Assembly: GCA_964569695.1 (NCBI GenBank)
Contig: CAZMUA010000011.1
Span: 50,756 to 114,755 of the forward strand
DNA length: 64,000 nt
Origin: UBA8106 sp964569695
Lineage (GTDB): Bacteria > Acidobacteriota > Vicinamibacteria > Vicinamibacterales > UBA823
Reading direction: 5' to 3'
Each line of letters starts with the position of its first letter. Position 1 is the first letter of the stretch. The position numbers and the translations under genes are program-made. The notes beneath the pieces were generated by a model. The model was given only the letters and a program-made list of their open reading frames with translations, was not told where the DNA came from and searched no databases. Shown here in pieces: positions 34,580-42,015 of the stretch.

Positions 34580-36082
34580 ATGTTTACACGGAAGCTACTT
34601 GAATGGTTCAACGGCACCTTGAGGAAATTGCCGTCACGGCGGGCGGTGAGTGTTATTGCGCTGTTGCTAATCGGTATCCTGTTTGGAGGCTTGCTCTTTG
34701 TTGATGAAGAGTACGGCCTTCGTTATGAGATGCAGATTGGTGGCGGGCGAGCATTAGTCATTGCCGAAGACCGATCTTTCTTCCAGTCCAGTCGTCTAGC
34801 GGCGCAAGGTGCTTTACGTCGCACACGGTCATTCCTGAGCAGTCTGAACGAAGAAATAACGTGGAGGATGGGGCGTTCAGTTGAGCGGTCATGGATTCAG
34901 GAAACGAATCTGCTCAATCTTCGAATTCGATCGACGGCGTCTGGGGAACTGAGAAGCGTGACCCGAGCCGTGGGAGGCACCCATATTGGTGCTCTTGCTG
35001 AGCTGACCAGTGAAGAGTTTGTTCTCGTGACGCGCAGTGGAACGGTGCTTGTTTACGACGAGGCTAGTCTGGCGATCACCCGCCGTATCGAGCTGGACGG
35101 TATTACTGCAACCGGTGATCCTGGGACCGGTATTCGCGACGTGAAGCTGATATCCGCGACTGACACCACCGCACGCTACTTGGCCACGCATGCCATTGCA
35201 GATACGGAACCCTATAACTGCACACGCATCGCACTCATTGGCTTCACGGTGCCAATGGTTGCTGGGGCTGAGGGTGAGCAGGGAGCCAGTGTGCCGGAGC
35301 AGCTCTGGGCAGATGATGAGTGTGTCCCGGCAACTATGGCCCGCAATGGGACACTCTCTGGCCGACTCTGGTTGGATGGGGATGTGGAGGAGGGCACGTT
35401 GTACATCGCCGTCGGTGATGTGTCAGTGGAGCATCCCGACGGATCAATATTTGGCACACTTTCAGCATTTAGTGTTCGCAATGGCAGTTTGGTTGTGGCA
35501 ACAGAAACGCCTGAAACAGTTCCAAGTCCATCAATGCCGGATCAAGACAGCGTGATGAGTGTGGAGACCAACCCGCAGGATGCTCCTTGGCTTGTGAGTA
35601 AGGGATTTCGGAATCCAGCCGGTTTAGCTATTGCCGGTGGACATACCTATATTGCAAATCAGGGCCCAAAAGGTGGAGACAGCCTGAATCTGGCGGCTCC
35701 GGGGACGGACTTTGGCTGGCCTCTGGTGTCCTATGGGACGGAATACACGTTGAGTGGGTATCCCTCGCCAGGGAACAACTCGGTGGGTGAGTTCGATGCC
35801 CCCAGCTATGTCTGGTTGCCCTCCCCAGCCGTTTCTGACATGGACGTAAATCGAACGGCGTCACTTGACAGTTGGTTTAACGAGGCAGACGTTGGAGATC
35901 TCCTGCTCACGTCTCTCAAAGGCAGGTATTTATATCGGTGTCGGACCTCCGCTGCAACGGGTGAGGTGGTATATTGCGAATCCATCTATATCGGTGAACG
36001 ACTTCGTGATGTGCTGTCCACTCGGAGCGCCCTGATACTTCTAGCGGATAGAGGCCATCTCTATCGGATTATCAGGAATTAA
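34580..36082 (+). CDS. PQQ-dependent sugar dehydrogenase-like beta-propeller protein
   Basis: 500 residues. An N-terminal hydrophobic segment (VSVIALLLIGILFGGLLFV) anchors or exports it. The C-terminal half contains the glucose/sorbosone dehydrogenase signatures SKGFRNPAGLAI, a Gly-Gly-Asp loop, GTDFGWPLVSYG, SYVWLPSPAVSDMDV and GDLLLTSLKGRYLYR. In the family this propeller binds PQQ and oxidises aldose sugars in the periplasm. The N-terminal half is diverged and lacks obvious His/Arg active-site motifs, so enzymatic activity is not assured; it could be a binding or structural propeller. It is followed by a bidirectional terminator. Confidence 0.72.
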   Translation: MFTRKLLEWFNGTLRKLPSRRAVSVIALLLIGILFGGLLFVDEEYGLRYEMQIGGGRALVIAEDRSFFQSSRLAAQGALRRTRSFLSSLNEEITWRMGRSVERSWIQETNLLNLRIRSTASGELRSVTRAVGGTHIGALAELTSEEFVLVTRSGTVLVYDEASLAITRRIELDGITATGDPGTGIRDVKLISATDTTARYLATHAIADTEPYNCTRIALIGFTVPMVAGAEGEQGASVPEQLWADDECVPATMARNGTLSGRLWLDGDVEEGTLYIAVGDVSVEHPDGSIFGTLSAFSVRNGSLVVATETPETVPSPSMPDQDSVMSVETNPQDAPWLVSKGFRNPAGLAIAGGHTYIANQGPKGGDSLNLAAPGTDFGWPLVSYGTEYTLSGYPSPGNNSVGEFDAPSYVWLPSPAVSDMDVNRTASLDSWFNEADVGDLLLTSLKGRYLYRCRTSAATGEVVYCESIYIGERLRDVLSTRSALILLADRGHLYRIIRN

Positions 36083-36106
36083 GCGGAAAAGTTGTCCGCA
36101 GCCAGC

Positions 36107-36148
36107 AAAAAAAACGAGCCAGCCCCGCAAGGGAGGTGGCTCGTTTTT
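36107..36148. terminator. Bidirectional Rho-independent terminator
   Basis: AAAACGAGCCA (36111-36121) pairs perfectly with TGGCTCGTTTT (36137-36147); GCCCC/GGGAG extend the top of the stem around GCAA. An A8 tract on the left and a T5 tract on the right provide U-runs for both directions. It sits between the convergent propeller gene and TPR lipoprotein gene and serves both. Confidence 0.92.
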
Positions 36149-36175
36149 CTTAAAGAGGGAATAGGTTGAGAACTA

Positions 36176-37150
36176 TTAACCGGCGACTCCTGCTGCTGCT
36201 GCGCGGTCTTGACGAATTTCTTCAGCAGCATCACGAAGTGCATCAGCTTCAGCAATTAACGCATCTTGCTCTTCCTGGTTCCGCGTCGCGTTAGCCTGCA
36301 TCCGGAGCAGGATATTCTTGTAGACCATCGCCTCCATGTAATCATCTTTGAGGTCAAGGGCTTTATCAATCGCCACTAGACCGTCAAGGACGTACTGTGC
36401 CTTTTCCTCCTCTGACAGATTGAAATCTCGAAATGCCTTTTCCCAGTAGTAGGTCGAGATTGTGTAATAGGCTTCAGGGTTGTTGGGCTCACGAGTTGCA
36501 CGTTCATCTAACGCAATCATCGTTTGCTCAAATTCACCTTGTCGATTGTAGTACCCCGCAAGCTGGAGATACACAGCTGTGTCATCCGGCCTCATATCTC
36601 GAGCGCTGGTGAGCGTGTCTTCAGCCATGTCATACAGGCCAGAGTCTTCGTACAACCTAGCGAGTGCGAAGTAGTTCGTTGTTTCCTGGGGATTTGCCTC
36701 AATCATCCTGCGGATAATCGGTTCGGCTTGACCAGGGTCGTTCAGTTTATCAATGCCATAGGATGCCACGAGGTATTGCATAGACAACTGTTTCATCCGT
36801 GGATCTTCGATATGATCAGCTGCTAGTTGGTAGTACTCGACGGCCTTGGTTAGAAGCTCGTCATTTTCTCGCTCACCCTTCCTGCTCGGCCGATACATAT
36901 TATCGTAGCTGTTTCCAAGGTAAAAATATGCCACCACTAGTTCTGGCGCTTGTTCAAACGCTCCTGGGTTCGCTACCGTTTCTAAATAGGCTTCAGCGGC
37001 CCGCTCATATTCTTGCGCCTGATATAACCCGTTAGCTGCTTTGAAGCTCTTCTTAGCATTTAACATGCTGTACCAATTACAGCCAGCAAGTGATGCACCT
37101 AGGCCAGCGATAATTACCAGCTGTACCATTCTCGTCCATCGCGTATCCAT
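36176..37150 (-). CDS. TPR-repeat lipoprotein
   Basis: 324 residues. A signal peptide ends in the lipobox LAGC (Cys24 or nearby), so the protein is lipid-anchored. The rest is a helical TPR solenoid: units begin at FKAANGLYQAQEYERAAEAYLE, VVAYFYLGNSYDNM, TTNYFALARLYEDSGLYDMAEDTL, TAVYLQLAGYYNRQGEFEQ and EAYYTISTYYWEKAF. The C-terminal 40 residues are a charged, Ala-rich coil. No enzyme motif is present; such proteins usually serve as periplasmic scaffolds. A good minus-strand promoter lies 55 bp upstream. Confidence 0.85.
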   Translation of the reverse strand: MDTRWTRMVQLVIIAGLGASLAGCNWYSMLNAKKSFKAANGLYQAQEYERAAEAYLETVANPGAFEQAPELVVAYFYLGNSYDNMYRPSRKGERENDELLTKAVEYYQLAADHIEDPRMKQLSMQYLVASYGIDKLNDPGQAEPIIRRMIEANPQETTNYFALARLYEDSGLYDMAEDTLTSARDMRPDDTAVYLQLAGYYNRQGEFEQTMIALDERATREPNNPEAYYTISTYYWEKAFRDFNLSEEEKAQYVLDGLVAIDKALDLKDDYMEAMVYKNILLRMQANATRNQEEQDALIAEADALRDAAEEIRQDRAAAAGVAG

Positions 37151-37204
37151 GAATTCCCCCTTCGACTACTGTCTTCGATTACCCTCAACAATATAGGAAA
37201 AATC

Positions 37205-37234
37205 AGTATAGTTAACCTAAAAACAACCCGTCAA
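37205..37234 (-). promoter_or_regulatory. Sigma-70-type promoter for the TPR lipoprotein gene
   Basis: On the minus strand TTGACG (37234-37229) and TATACT (37210-37205) are separated by 18 bp. The predicted start near 37198 leaves a leader of about 48 nt to the ATG at 37150. Confidence 0.65.
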
Positions 37235-37393
37235 GCATGCTATTCGTGTCTGGCCATAAATGCCCTTTGGGGCGGGGTCTTTTCGATTATCTGAGTATGG
37301 CCCCAGTAATCTTGACCGGTTTCGCGTGCCCTCTCTAATGATGGCATAATGAGCGTGATTACGTCGTATCTTATTGCATAGAAAACGTTTTTC

Positions 37394-39550
37394 ATGATCC
37401 AATTTGAAGATCTCATCGAAAAGGTTCGGCTTGACAATCCCGAGGCTGACCTTAATCTCCTGCGTCGCGCCTACGAATTTTCTGCTGATGAGCATAAAGA
37501 TCAGGTTCGAGATTCTGGCGATCCATATTTAGTGCACCCATTGGAAGTCGCGAACCTCCTCGTCGAAATGCATCTTGATGTTGTTGCGATTGCTGCAGGC
37601 CTTTTACATGACGTCGTTGAGGATACCCTCACCACCGTCGAGCGGATTGAAGAACTGTTTGGGGCGGAGATTGCACAAGTCGTCGCAGGTGTCACAAAGC
37701 TTGGCGCCATTCCGTTTTCTTCTAGCGAAGAGCGACAGGCAGAAAATCTTCGCAAGATGTTGTTGGCCATGGTGGATGACATTCGCGTAATTCTCGTGAA
37801 ATTGGCCGATCGCATGGACAATATGCGAACCCTCAATCATCTACCTGAAGAGCGTCGTCTTCGTATCGCACAAGAAACGCGAGACATCTATGCTCCTATC
37901 GCTAACCGTCTCGGGATGAGTAAGGTCAGGAATGAGTTAGAGGAACTAGCATTCAGCTACCTTGAGCCAAAAGCTTACGAATCGTTGAAAGAAAGAGTCG
38001 AAGATCGTCGTCGTGCTGATGAGGGAACCATTGAAGAACTCAAGGGGACGATCGAGGCTAAGCTCAACGACGCACAGATTCCATTTTCGAAGCTGGAAGG
38101 ACGTACTAAACGTCTGTACAGCATCCATCAAAAACTGAAACGACAACGAATAGATTTAGGCCAAGTGTATGACTTGGTTGCTTTGCGCTTAATTACAAAT
38201 AGTGTCAAAGATTGTTATGCGTCACTTGGAATTATTCACCATACTTGGTCGCTTGTGCCTGGTCGCATTAAGGATTTCATTGCGATGCCGCGGCACAACG
38301 GTTATCAGTCATTACACACTTCAGTGGTAAGTGAGCGCGGTTTTGTGTTTGAGGTGCAAATTCGCACTAAAGAAATGCATCGGATTGCTGAGGAAGGCAT
38401 TGCTGCCCATTGGAAATATAAGGAAGGCCGAACTGGTGCAAATCCTGACGAGCAGTACTTTCTATGGCTTCGCCAGATGATCGAATCACAACAAGAGATT
38501 CGAGATCCTCAAGAGTTCATGCAAAATTTAAAAATAGACCTCTATCCAGAAGAGGTTTATTCGTTTACTCCACGTGGCGAAGTGAAAGCTCTACCACGTG
38601 GTGCCACGGTCCTTGACTTTGCTTACGCGATCCACACGGATGTCGGACATCAATGCCTCAGCGCTCGCCTGAACGGTAAGATGGTGCCACTGCGTACAAA
38701 ATTACGGAATGGTGACATTGTTGAAATTCTCACCGACCAGAAACGTCAGCCAAGTCGTGACTGGTTATCGTTTGTTGTAACTTCACGTGCACGGAACAAG
38801 ATTCGTCATTTTATCCATGCCGAAGAAAAATCTCGAGCTTCAGAACTCGGACAAACACTGCTTGAACGTGAAGCTCGACGGTTTGACGTCGACCTTCAAT
38901 CTAGCTTGCAGAAAGATGCCATGAAGACAGTCGCGAGTGCTTTCGGCATGCAGAAAATTGATGATGTGTTTAGTGCAGTTGGGTATGGCAAGGTGTCGGC
39001 CCATCAAGTATTAAGCAAGGTGATACCTCAGGATCAACTTCGTGAGAAGGAGGTATGGCCGGTCACCTCAGTTGTCAAAAGGGTGTTCGGGTCTGGTAAA
39101 GAGCACATCACAGTTCCTGGGTTTGACGATCACATGGTGTTTCGAGCTAGATGCTGCAATCCTATCCGTGGTGAGCAAATTGTTGGGTACATTACCCGCG
39201 GAAAGGGTATTTCTGTGCACTCGTCATCATGTGAGAACGTGATGAATCTCTTGTACGATCCTGAACGCCGGATTGATGTAGATTGGGGTGCGACGCCGAA
39301 AGATTCCGAACCGTACATTGTTAAAATTGCTGTACAAGTTAAAGATCGTCAAGGAATCTTGGCGGATGTTAGTTCACGAATCGCTCGGATCGACACGAAT
39401 ATCAGAGATGTAGAAGCCAGTTCCTTTGAGGATCAACAGGCACTTATCAGTGTCACAGTCGAAATTCGTGATCTCCGACACCTAGAGCGTGTTTTTAAGT
39501 CTGTTCGCAAGGTGACAGGGGTGTTGGATGTGGAACGAACAGTTCCCTAA
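37394..39550 (+). CDS. rel: Bifunctional (p)ppGpp synthetase/hydrolase, RelA/SpoT family
   Basis: 718 residues with full Rel architecture. The HD hydrolase domain is intact (YLVHPLEVANLL, GLLHDVVEDT near residue 75, LVKLADRMDNMRTL). The synthetase domain carries RTKRLYSIHQKLKRQ, YDLVALRLITNSVKDCYASLG, GRIKDFIAMPRHNGYQSLHTSV; the RxKD motif (Arg-Ile-Lys-Asp) is the charge signature of bifunctional enzymes rather than of RelA. TGS follows (VYSFTPRGEVKALPRGATVLDFAYAIHTDVGHQC), then the conserved Cys-containing segment RARCCNPIRGEQIVGYITRGKGISVH and a C-terminal ACT domain. It sets the stringent-response alarmone level. Convergent with ridA across 18 bp. Confidence 0.96.
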   Translation: MIQFEDLIEKVRLDNPEADLNLLRRAYEFSADEHKDQVRDSGDPYLVHPLEVANLLVEMHLDVVAIAAGLLHDVVEDTLTTVERIEELFGAEIAQVVAGVTKLGAIPFSSSEERQAENLRKMLLAMVDDIRVILVKLADRMDNMRTLNHLPEERRLRIAQETRDIYAPIANRLGMSKVRNELEELAFSYLEPKAYESLKERVEDRRRADEGTIEELKGTIEAKLNDAQIPFSKLEGRTKRLYSIHQKLKRQRIDLGQVYDLVALRLITNSVKDCYASLGIIHHTWSLVPGRIKDFIAMPRHNGYQSLHTSVVSERGFVFEVQIRTKEMHRIAEEGIAAHWKYKEGRTGANPDEQYFLWLRQMIESQQEIRDPQEFMQNLKIDLYPEEVYSFTPRGEVKALPRGATVLDFAYAIHTDVGHQCLSARLNGKMVPLRTKLRNGDIVEILTDQKRQPSRDWLSFVVTSRARNKIRHFIHAEEKSRASELGQTLLEREARRFDVDLQSSLQKDAMKTVASAFGMQKIDDVFSAVGYGKVSAHQVLSKVIPQDQLREKEVWPVTSVVKRVFGSGKEHITVPGFDDHMVFRARCCNPIRGEQIVGYITRGKGISVHSSSCENVMNLLYDPERRIDVDWGATPKDSEPYIVKIAVQVKDRQGILADVSSRIARIDTNIRDVEASSFEDQQALISVTVEIRDLRHLERVFKSVRKVTGVLDVERTVP

Positions 39551-39568
39551 ACGAGCGGGAGTTTCTTT

Positions 39569-39967
39569 TTAGGAAAGAGCTGCGATCGCGTCGATTTCAA
39601 CACGAGCTTTCATGGGCAGTTCTGCGACTTGGACACACGCGCGAGCTGGTGCCGGATTTTCAATATAGCTTCCGTATACTTTGTTCACTGCTGCAAAGTC
39701 GTTCATATCAGCAAGAAAGATTGTCATTCGGACCACGTTCTCAAACGGCTTTCTATTGTCAGTTGATGCTCCAGCCGCAAGCAGAACTGCAGCGAGATTT
39801 TGCATAACACGGTGGGTTTGTTCAGTTATACCGCCGTCGACTAGCTTGCCTGTCGCGGGATCTAAAGGCGTCTGACCTGAGAGAAACAGTAGTTGGCCGG
39901 CTGCGATTGCTTGGGAGTATGGTCCGATGGCCTGCGGGGCTTTGTCAGTTGTAATTGGCTTTCGCAT
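39569..39967 (-). CDS. ridA: RidA-family enamine/imine deaminase
   Basis: 132 residues. RidA hydrolyses the 2-aminoacrylate released by PLP-dependent dehydratases and so protects PLP enzymes. Signatures: APQAIGPYSQAI, LLFLSGQTPLDP, and the C-terminal PAPARACVQVAELPMKARVEIDAIA holding the catalytic Arg and the Glu of the trimer cleft. It lies 8 bp after the stop of the L28 gene on the same strand, so the two are likely cotranscribed. Confidence 0.95.
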   Translation of the reverse strand: MRKPITTDKAPQAIGPYSQAIAAGQLLFLSGQTPLDPATGKLVDGGITEQTHRVMQNLAAVLLAAGASTDNRKPFENVVRMTIFLADMNDFAAVNKVYGSYIENPAPARACVQVAELPMKARVEIDAIAALS

Positions 39968-39975
39968 GCTGGTGA

Positions 39976-40167
39976 TTATGCAGCTTTGACGATTTTATTC
40001 GAACGAATACATCGGGTACAAACCCGTAGACGTTTTATTCCGCCGTTGATAACGACGCGAACAGGCTGGATGTTCGCTTGGAATCGTCTCGGGGTGACGT
40101 TATGCGCGTGACTGACATTTCGTCCAACTGCCGGACCTTTTCCACAAATTTGACATCGCTTTGCCAT
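39976..40167 (-). CDS. rpmB: Ribosomal protein bL28
   Basis: 63 residues from the ATG at 40167, with GGGGAG upstream; the longer frame from 40206 is not L28-like. The sequence has the L28 pattern MAKRCQICGKGPAVGRNVSHAHN, PRRFQANIQPVRV and a second CxxC (RVCTRCIRSNKI), so this is the zinc-binding (C+) form with four cysteines. It is part of the 50S subunit. The promoter is probably the extended -10 at 40229-40237. Confidence 0.96.
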   Translation of the reverse strand: MAKRCQICGKGPAVGRNVSHAHNVTPRRFQANIQPVRVVINGGIKRLRVCTRCIRSNKIVKAA

Positions 40168-40228
40168 CTCGGTAACTCCCCACGCGAGCTTATTCTTAAT
40201 GCCCACTTTCGTGACTTTTCAACTTTTT

Positions 40229-40237
40229 AGTATATCA
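40229..40237 (-). promoter_or_regulatory. Extended -10 promoter element upstream of rpmB
   Basis: On the minus strand TGaTATACT (40237-40229) matches an extended -10. No good -35 is seen 17 bp upstream (CTCTCC), consistent with extended -10 promoters. It would give a 5' leader of about 55 nt before the L28 ATG. Confidence 0.45.
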
Positions 40238-40278
40238 CGTGTATTTTTGTAGGAGAGCGTTGACTTCCCACGAGCAGG

Positions 40279-40956
40279 TCATGACCCTGGAATGATTAAC
40301 CCAGATGGTTCACTACTCGAATCCTGAACTGATTCTTGGGCCGCTGGTTTAGATTTTGATGCCAAATCTTGAACAACCCGTTGGATCAAATCAAGGTAAT
40401 CCGTGTCAGTGCCGGTTAAGGCTTCTTTAGCCTGTCTGGCTGCTTGTTCGGTGCGGCGAAGTGCTACAACAATGTCTTTGTCGATGGGCGCTTTAGCATC
40501 ATCACGTTGCTTGTCGAGTGCCACTTTGAGTTCGCTTTCCAGTCGCTGAGCGGGCAGTGATGTGGCTTTGTGATGGTAGATAATACCTTTTCTTTCGGTT
40601 TCTAAAGTCTTCGCAAGTGCGGCGACTGCATCCGCCACGTCCACATCATACAAGGGAGGGAGTGCCGTCGGGCGATATTGGTCAATAAGACTTTGTAGCA
40701 AAAAGAACAGTTGATGTTGTCGGGGACTGAGATCATGAATTAGTGGAATCAGCAGGCGTGCTTCACGCCGTTGTTTTCGCTGAATAATGGCTGGTGGATG
40801 AGTTCGAGCTGAGGCAAGGTACCCACAGTCAGGCGGGCAGTTAATTATTGTCAGACGCTTGGTACCGCAGCAGTGAGAACAGATTGCCTTACCGAGCGCC
40901 GGACATGCTCGACGACCCCTACGCTGCTCACAAGATGGACAGGTGTTCGCTGGCAT
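40279..40956 (-). CDS. Cys-rich zinc-binding-like protein of unknown function
   Basis: 225 residues from the ATG at 40956 (the frame is open to 40980). The N-terminus carries a dense Cys cluster: CPSC near residue 6, then a Cys in RRACPALG, ICSHCCGT, and INCPPDCGYL, eight to nine cysteines within about 45 residues, which suggests two zinc sites. A basic segment (QRKQRREARLLIP) and a mostly helical, charged C-terminal half follow, ending in a Ser-rich tail. I know the Cys pattern only from unnamed conserved proteins. The cluster resembles treble-clef or SEC-C-type metal sites more than enzymes. It lies on the same strand as rpmB, 72 bp after its own stop to the leader of rpmB. Confidence 0.7.
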   Translation of the reverse strand: MPANTCPSCEQRRGRRACPALGKAICSHCCGTKRLTIINCPPDCGYLASARTHPPAIIQRKQRREARLLIPLIHDLSPRQHQLFFLLQSLIDQYRPTALPPLYDVDVADAVAALAKTLETERKGIIYHHKATSLPAQRLESELKVALDKQRDDAKAPIDKDIVVALRRTEQAARQAKEALTGTDTDYLDLIQRVVQDLASKSKPAAQESVQDSSSEPSGLIIPGS

Positions 40957-41480
40957 TGTAATGACGTTAGCGTGGCACACTCAACTTCATTGGGTCAACT
41001 GTCTCAGCGGCTCCACCGAGAGCAGTATGTAGAGACTGGGATTACAGATAATATACCGAAGCAAAATCTTACTGACACATTTGAGCATTAATGTGCACTA
41101 GGAAGTCTCGAGTTTCTTACACTCCTTCCCTAAATTACCTTGTCTGGCATTTTTTAAGGAAGATCTGTAAAAAATTGGCCTTTTTACGTTAAAGGCGGGC
41201 TGCTTTTTGCCGATGAACTTATTGTGAGAAACCAGAAGTGTATTTGTGTCGTCTATAACCTCAGACGGATTAGGTAGCCTGAAAGCTGGACGGATGTGTA
41301 TTTATTGTGTAAAGTCATGAGTTTTGGTTAGTTAAGAGGAGACGCCCCTGGGCTTATCGTCTTGCCAAGCAAGGTGGATATCCCTTGGCTGCTGGTCCGA
41401 ATTGGCACTTGAGAATTACGATGTGGCGTTTCTAGGGTGAAGTTGAGTAGTTCGTAGCTGCATGAAGGAGTGTAAGTTTG
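40957..41480. other. Long intergenic region upstream of the DksA-like gene
   Basis: 524 bp with no convincing gene on either strand. An A/T inverted repeat ATTTTTTA/TAAAAAAT spans 41149-41175. Two adjacent stems lie close to the downstream gene: AGACG/CGTCT (41340-41344 with 41358-41362) and GCCAAG/CTTGGC (41364-41369 with 41384-41389). These may belong to a structured leader RNA of the DksA-like gene. No SRP, 6S, tmRNA or RNase P signature was recognised. Confidence 0.5.
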
Positions 41481-41927
41481 ATGGTCGCAACGAAAATAAG
41501 TGGAAATCGGTATGAGGAATTGAGGCGGATCCTGCAAGACAGGCGCCGTGAGATTGTGAGTGAAGTCATTGACAGAATGCGTGACGTTCGTGCTGAGGGT
41601 AATGGTGCTGTCATGCAAGGCGTTCTTGATGACGTCGAGACTTCAGAAGCTGATATTCAGGGTGAAATTGAGTTCGCCCTAATTCAAATGAAAGCCGAAA
41701 CGCTCACGCAAATTGACGAAGCACTAGCCCGACTAGAACAGGAAGCCTATGGATACTGTTTTGAGTGTGGCGATGAGATTACCGAACAGCGGTTACGAGC
41801 GCTTCCATTTGCGGTTCGATGTAAGGACTGCGAAGAGTTGAACGAGATAGCCGAACGGCGTGATCACGCTATGACTCAAAGTCACGGTGAATTCTCGTTG
41901 AAAACTTTTATTGAATCGTCGAATTGA
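41481..41927 (+). CDS. DksA/TraR-family zinc-finger protein
   Basis: 148 residues from the ATG at 41481, with AAGGAG about 10 nt upstream; a TTG one codon earlier is possible. A long N-terminal coiled coil (residues about 8-85) is followed by the C4 zinc finger YGYCFECGDEITEQRLRALPFAVRCKDCEE. DksA binds the secondary channel of RNA polymerase and works with ppGpp. The coiled-coil tip shows LDDVETSEAD instead of the E. coli DxxDxA, so equivalence to DksA itself is not certain. Its presence near rel in this window fits a stringent-response role. Confidence 0.88.
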   Translation: MVATKISGNRYEELRRILQDRRREIVSEVIDRMRDVRAEGNGAVMQGVLDDVETSEADIQGEIEFALIQMKAETLTQIDEALARLEQEAYGYCFECGDEITEQRLRALPFAVRCKDCEELNEIAERRDHAMTQSHGEFSLKTFIESSN

Positions 41928-42015
41928 TGTGTTGCGCTGGTGATTTTTAGGGATTGGTGCCAGCGTGGGTCGGGTTGAGGTGTCCTCAGGCCCGAAGGGC
42001 CACGGAGAGTCGCAG

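Noticed and set aside
41328..41618. Minus-strand frame of 96 residues across the DksA-like leader
   Set aside because: It overlaps the start of the zinc-finger gene and has no recognisable motif or ribosome site.
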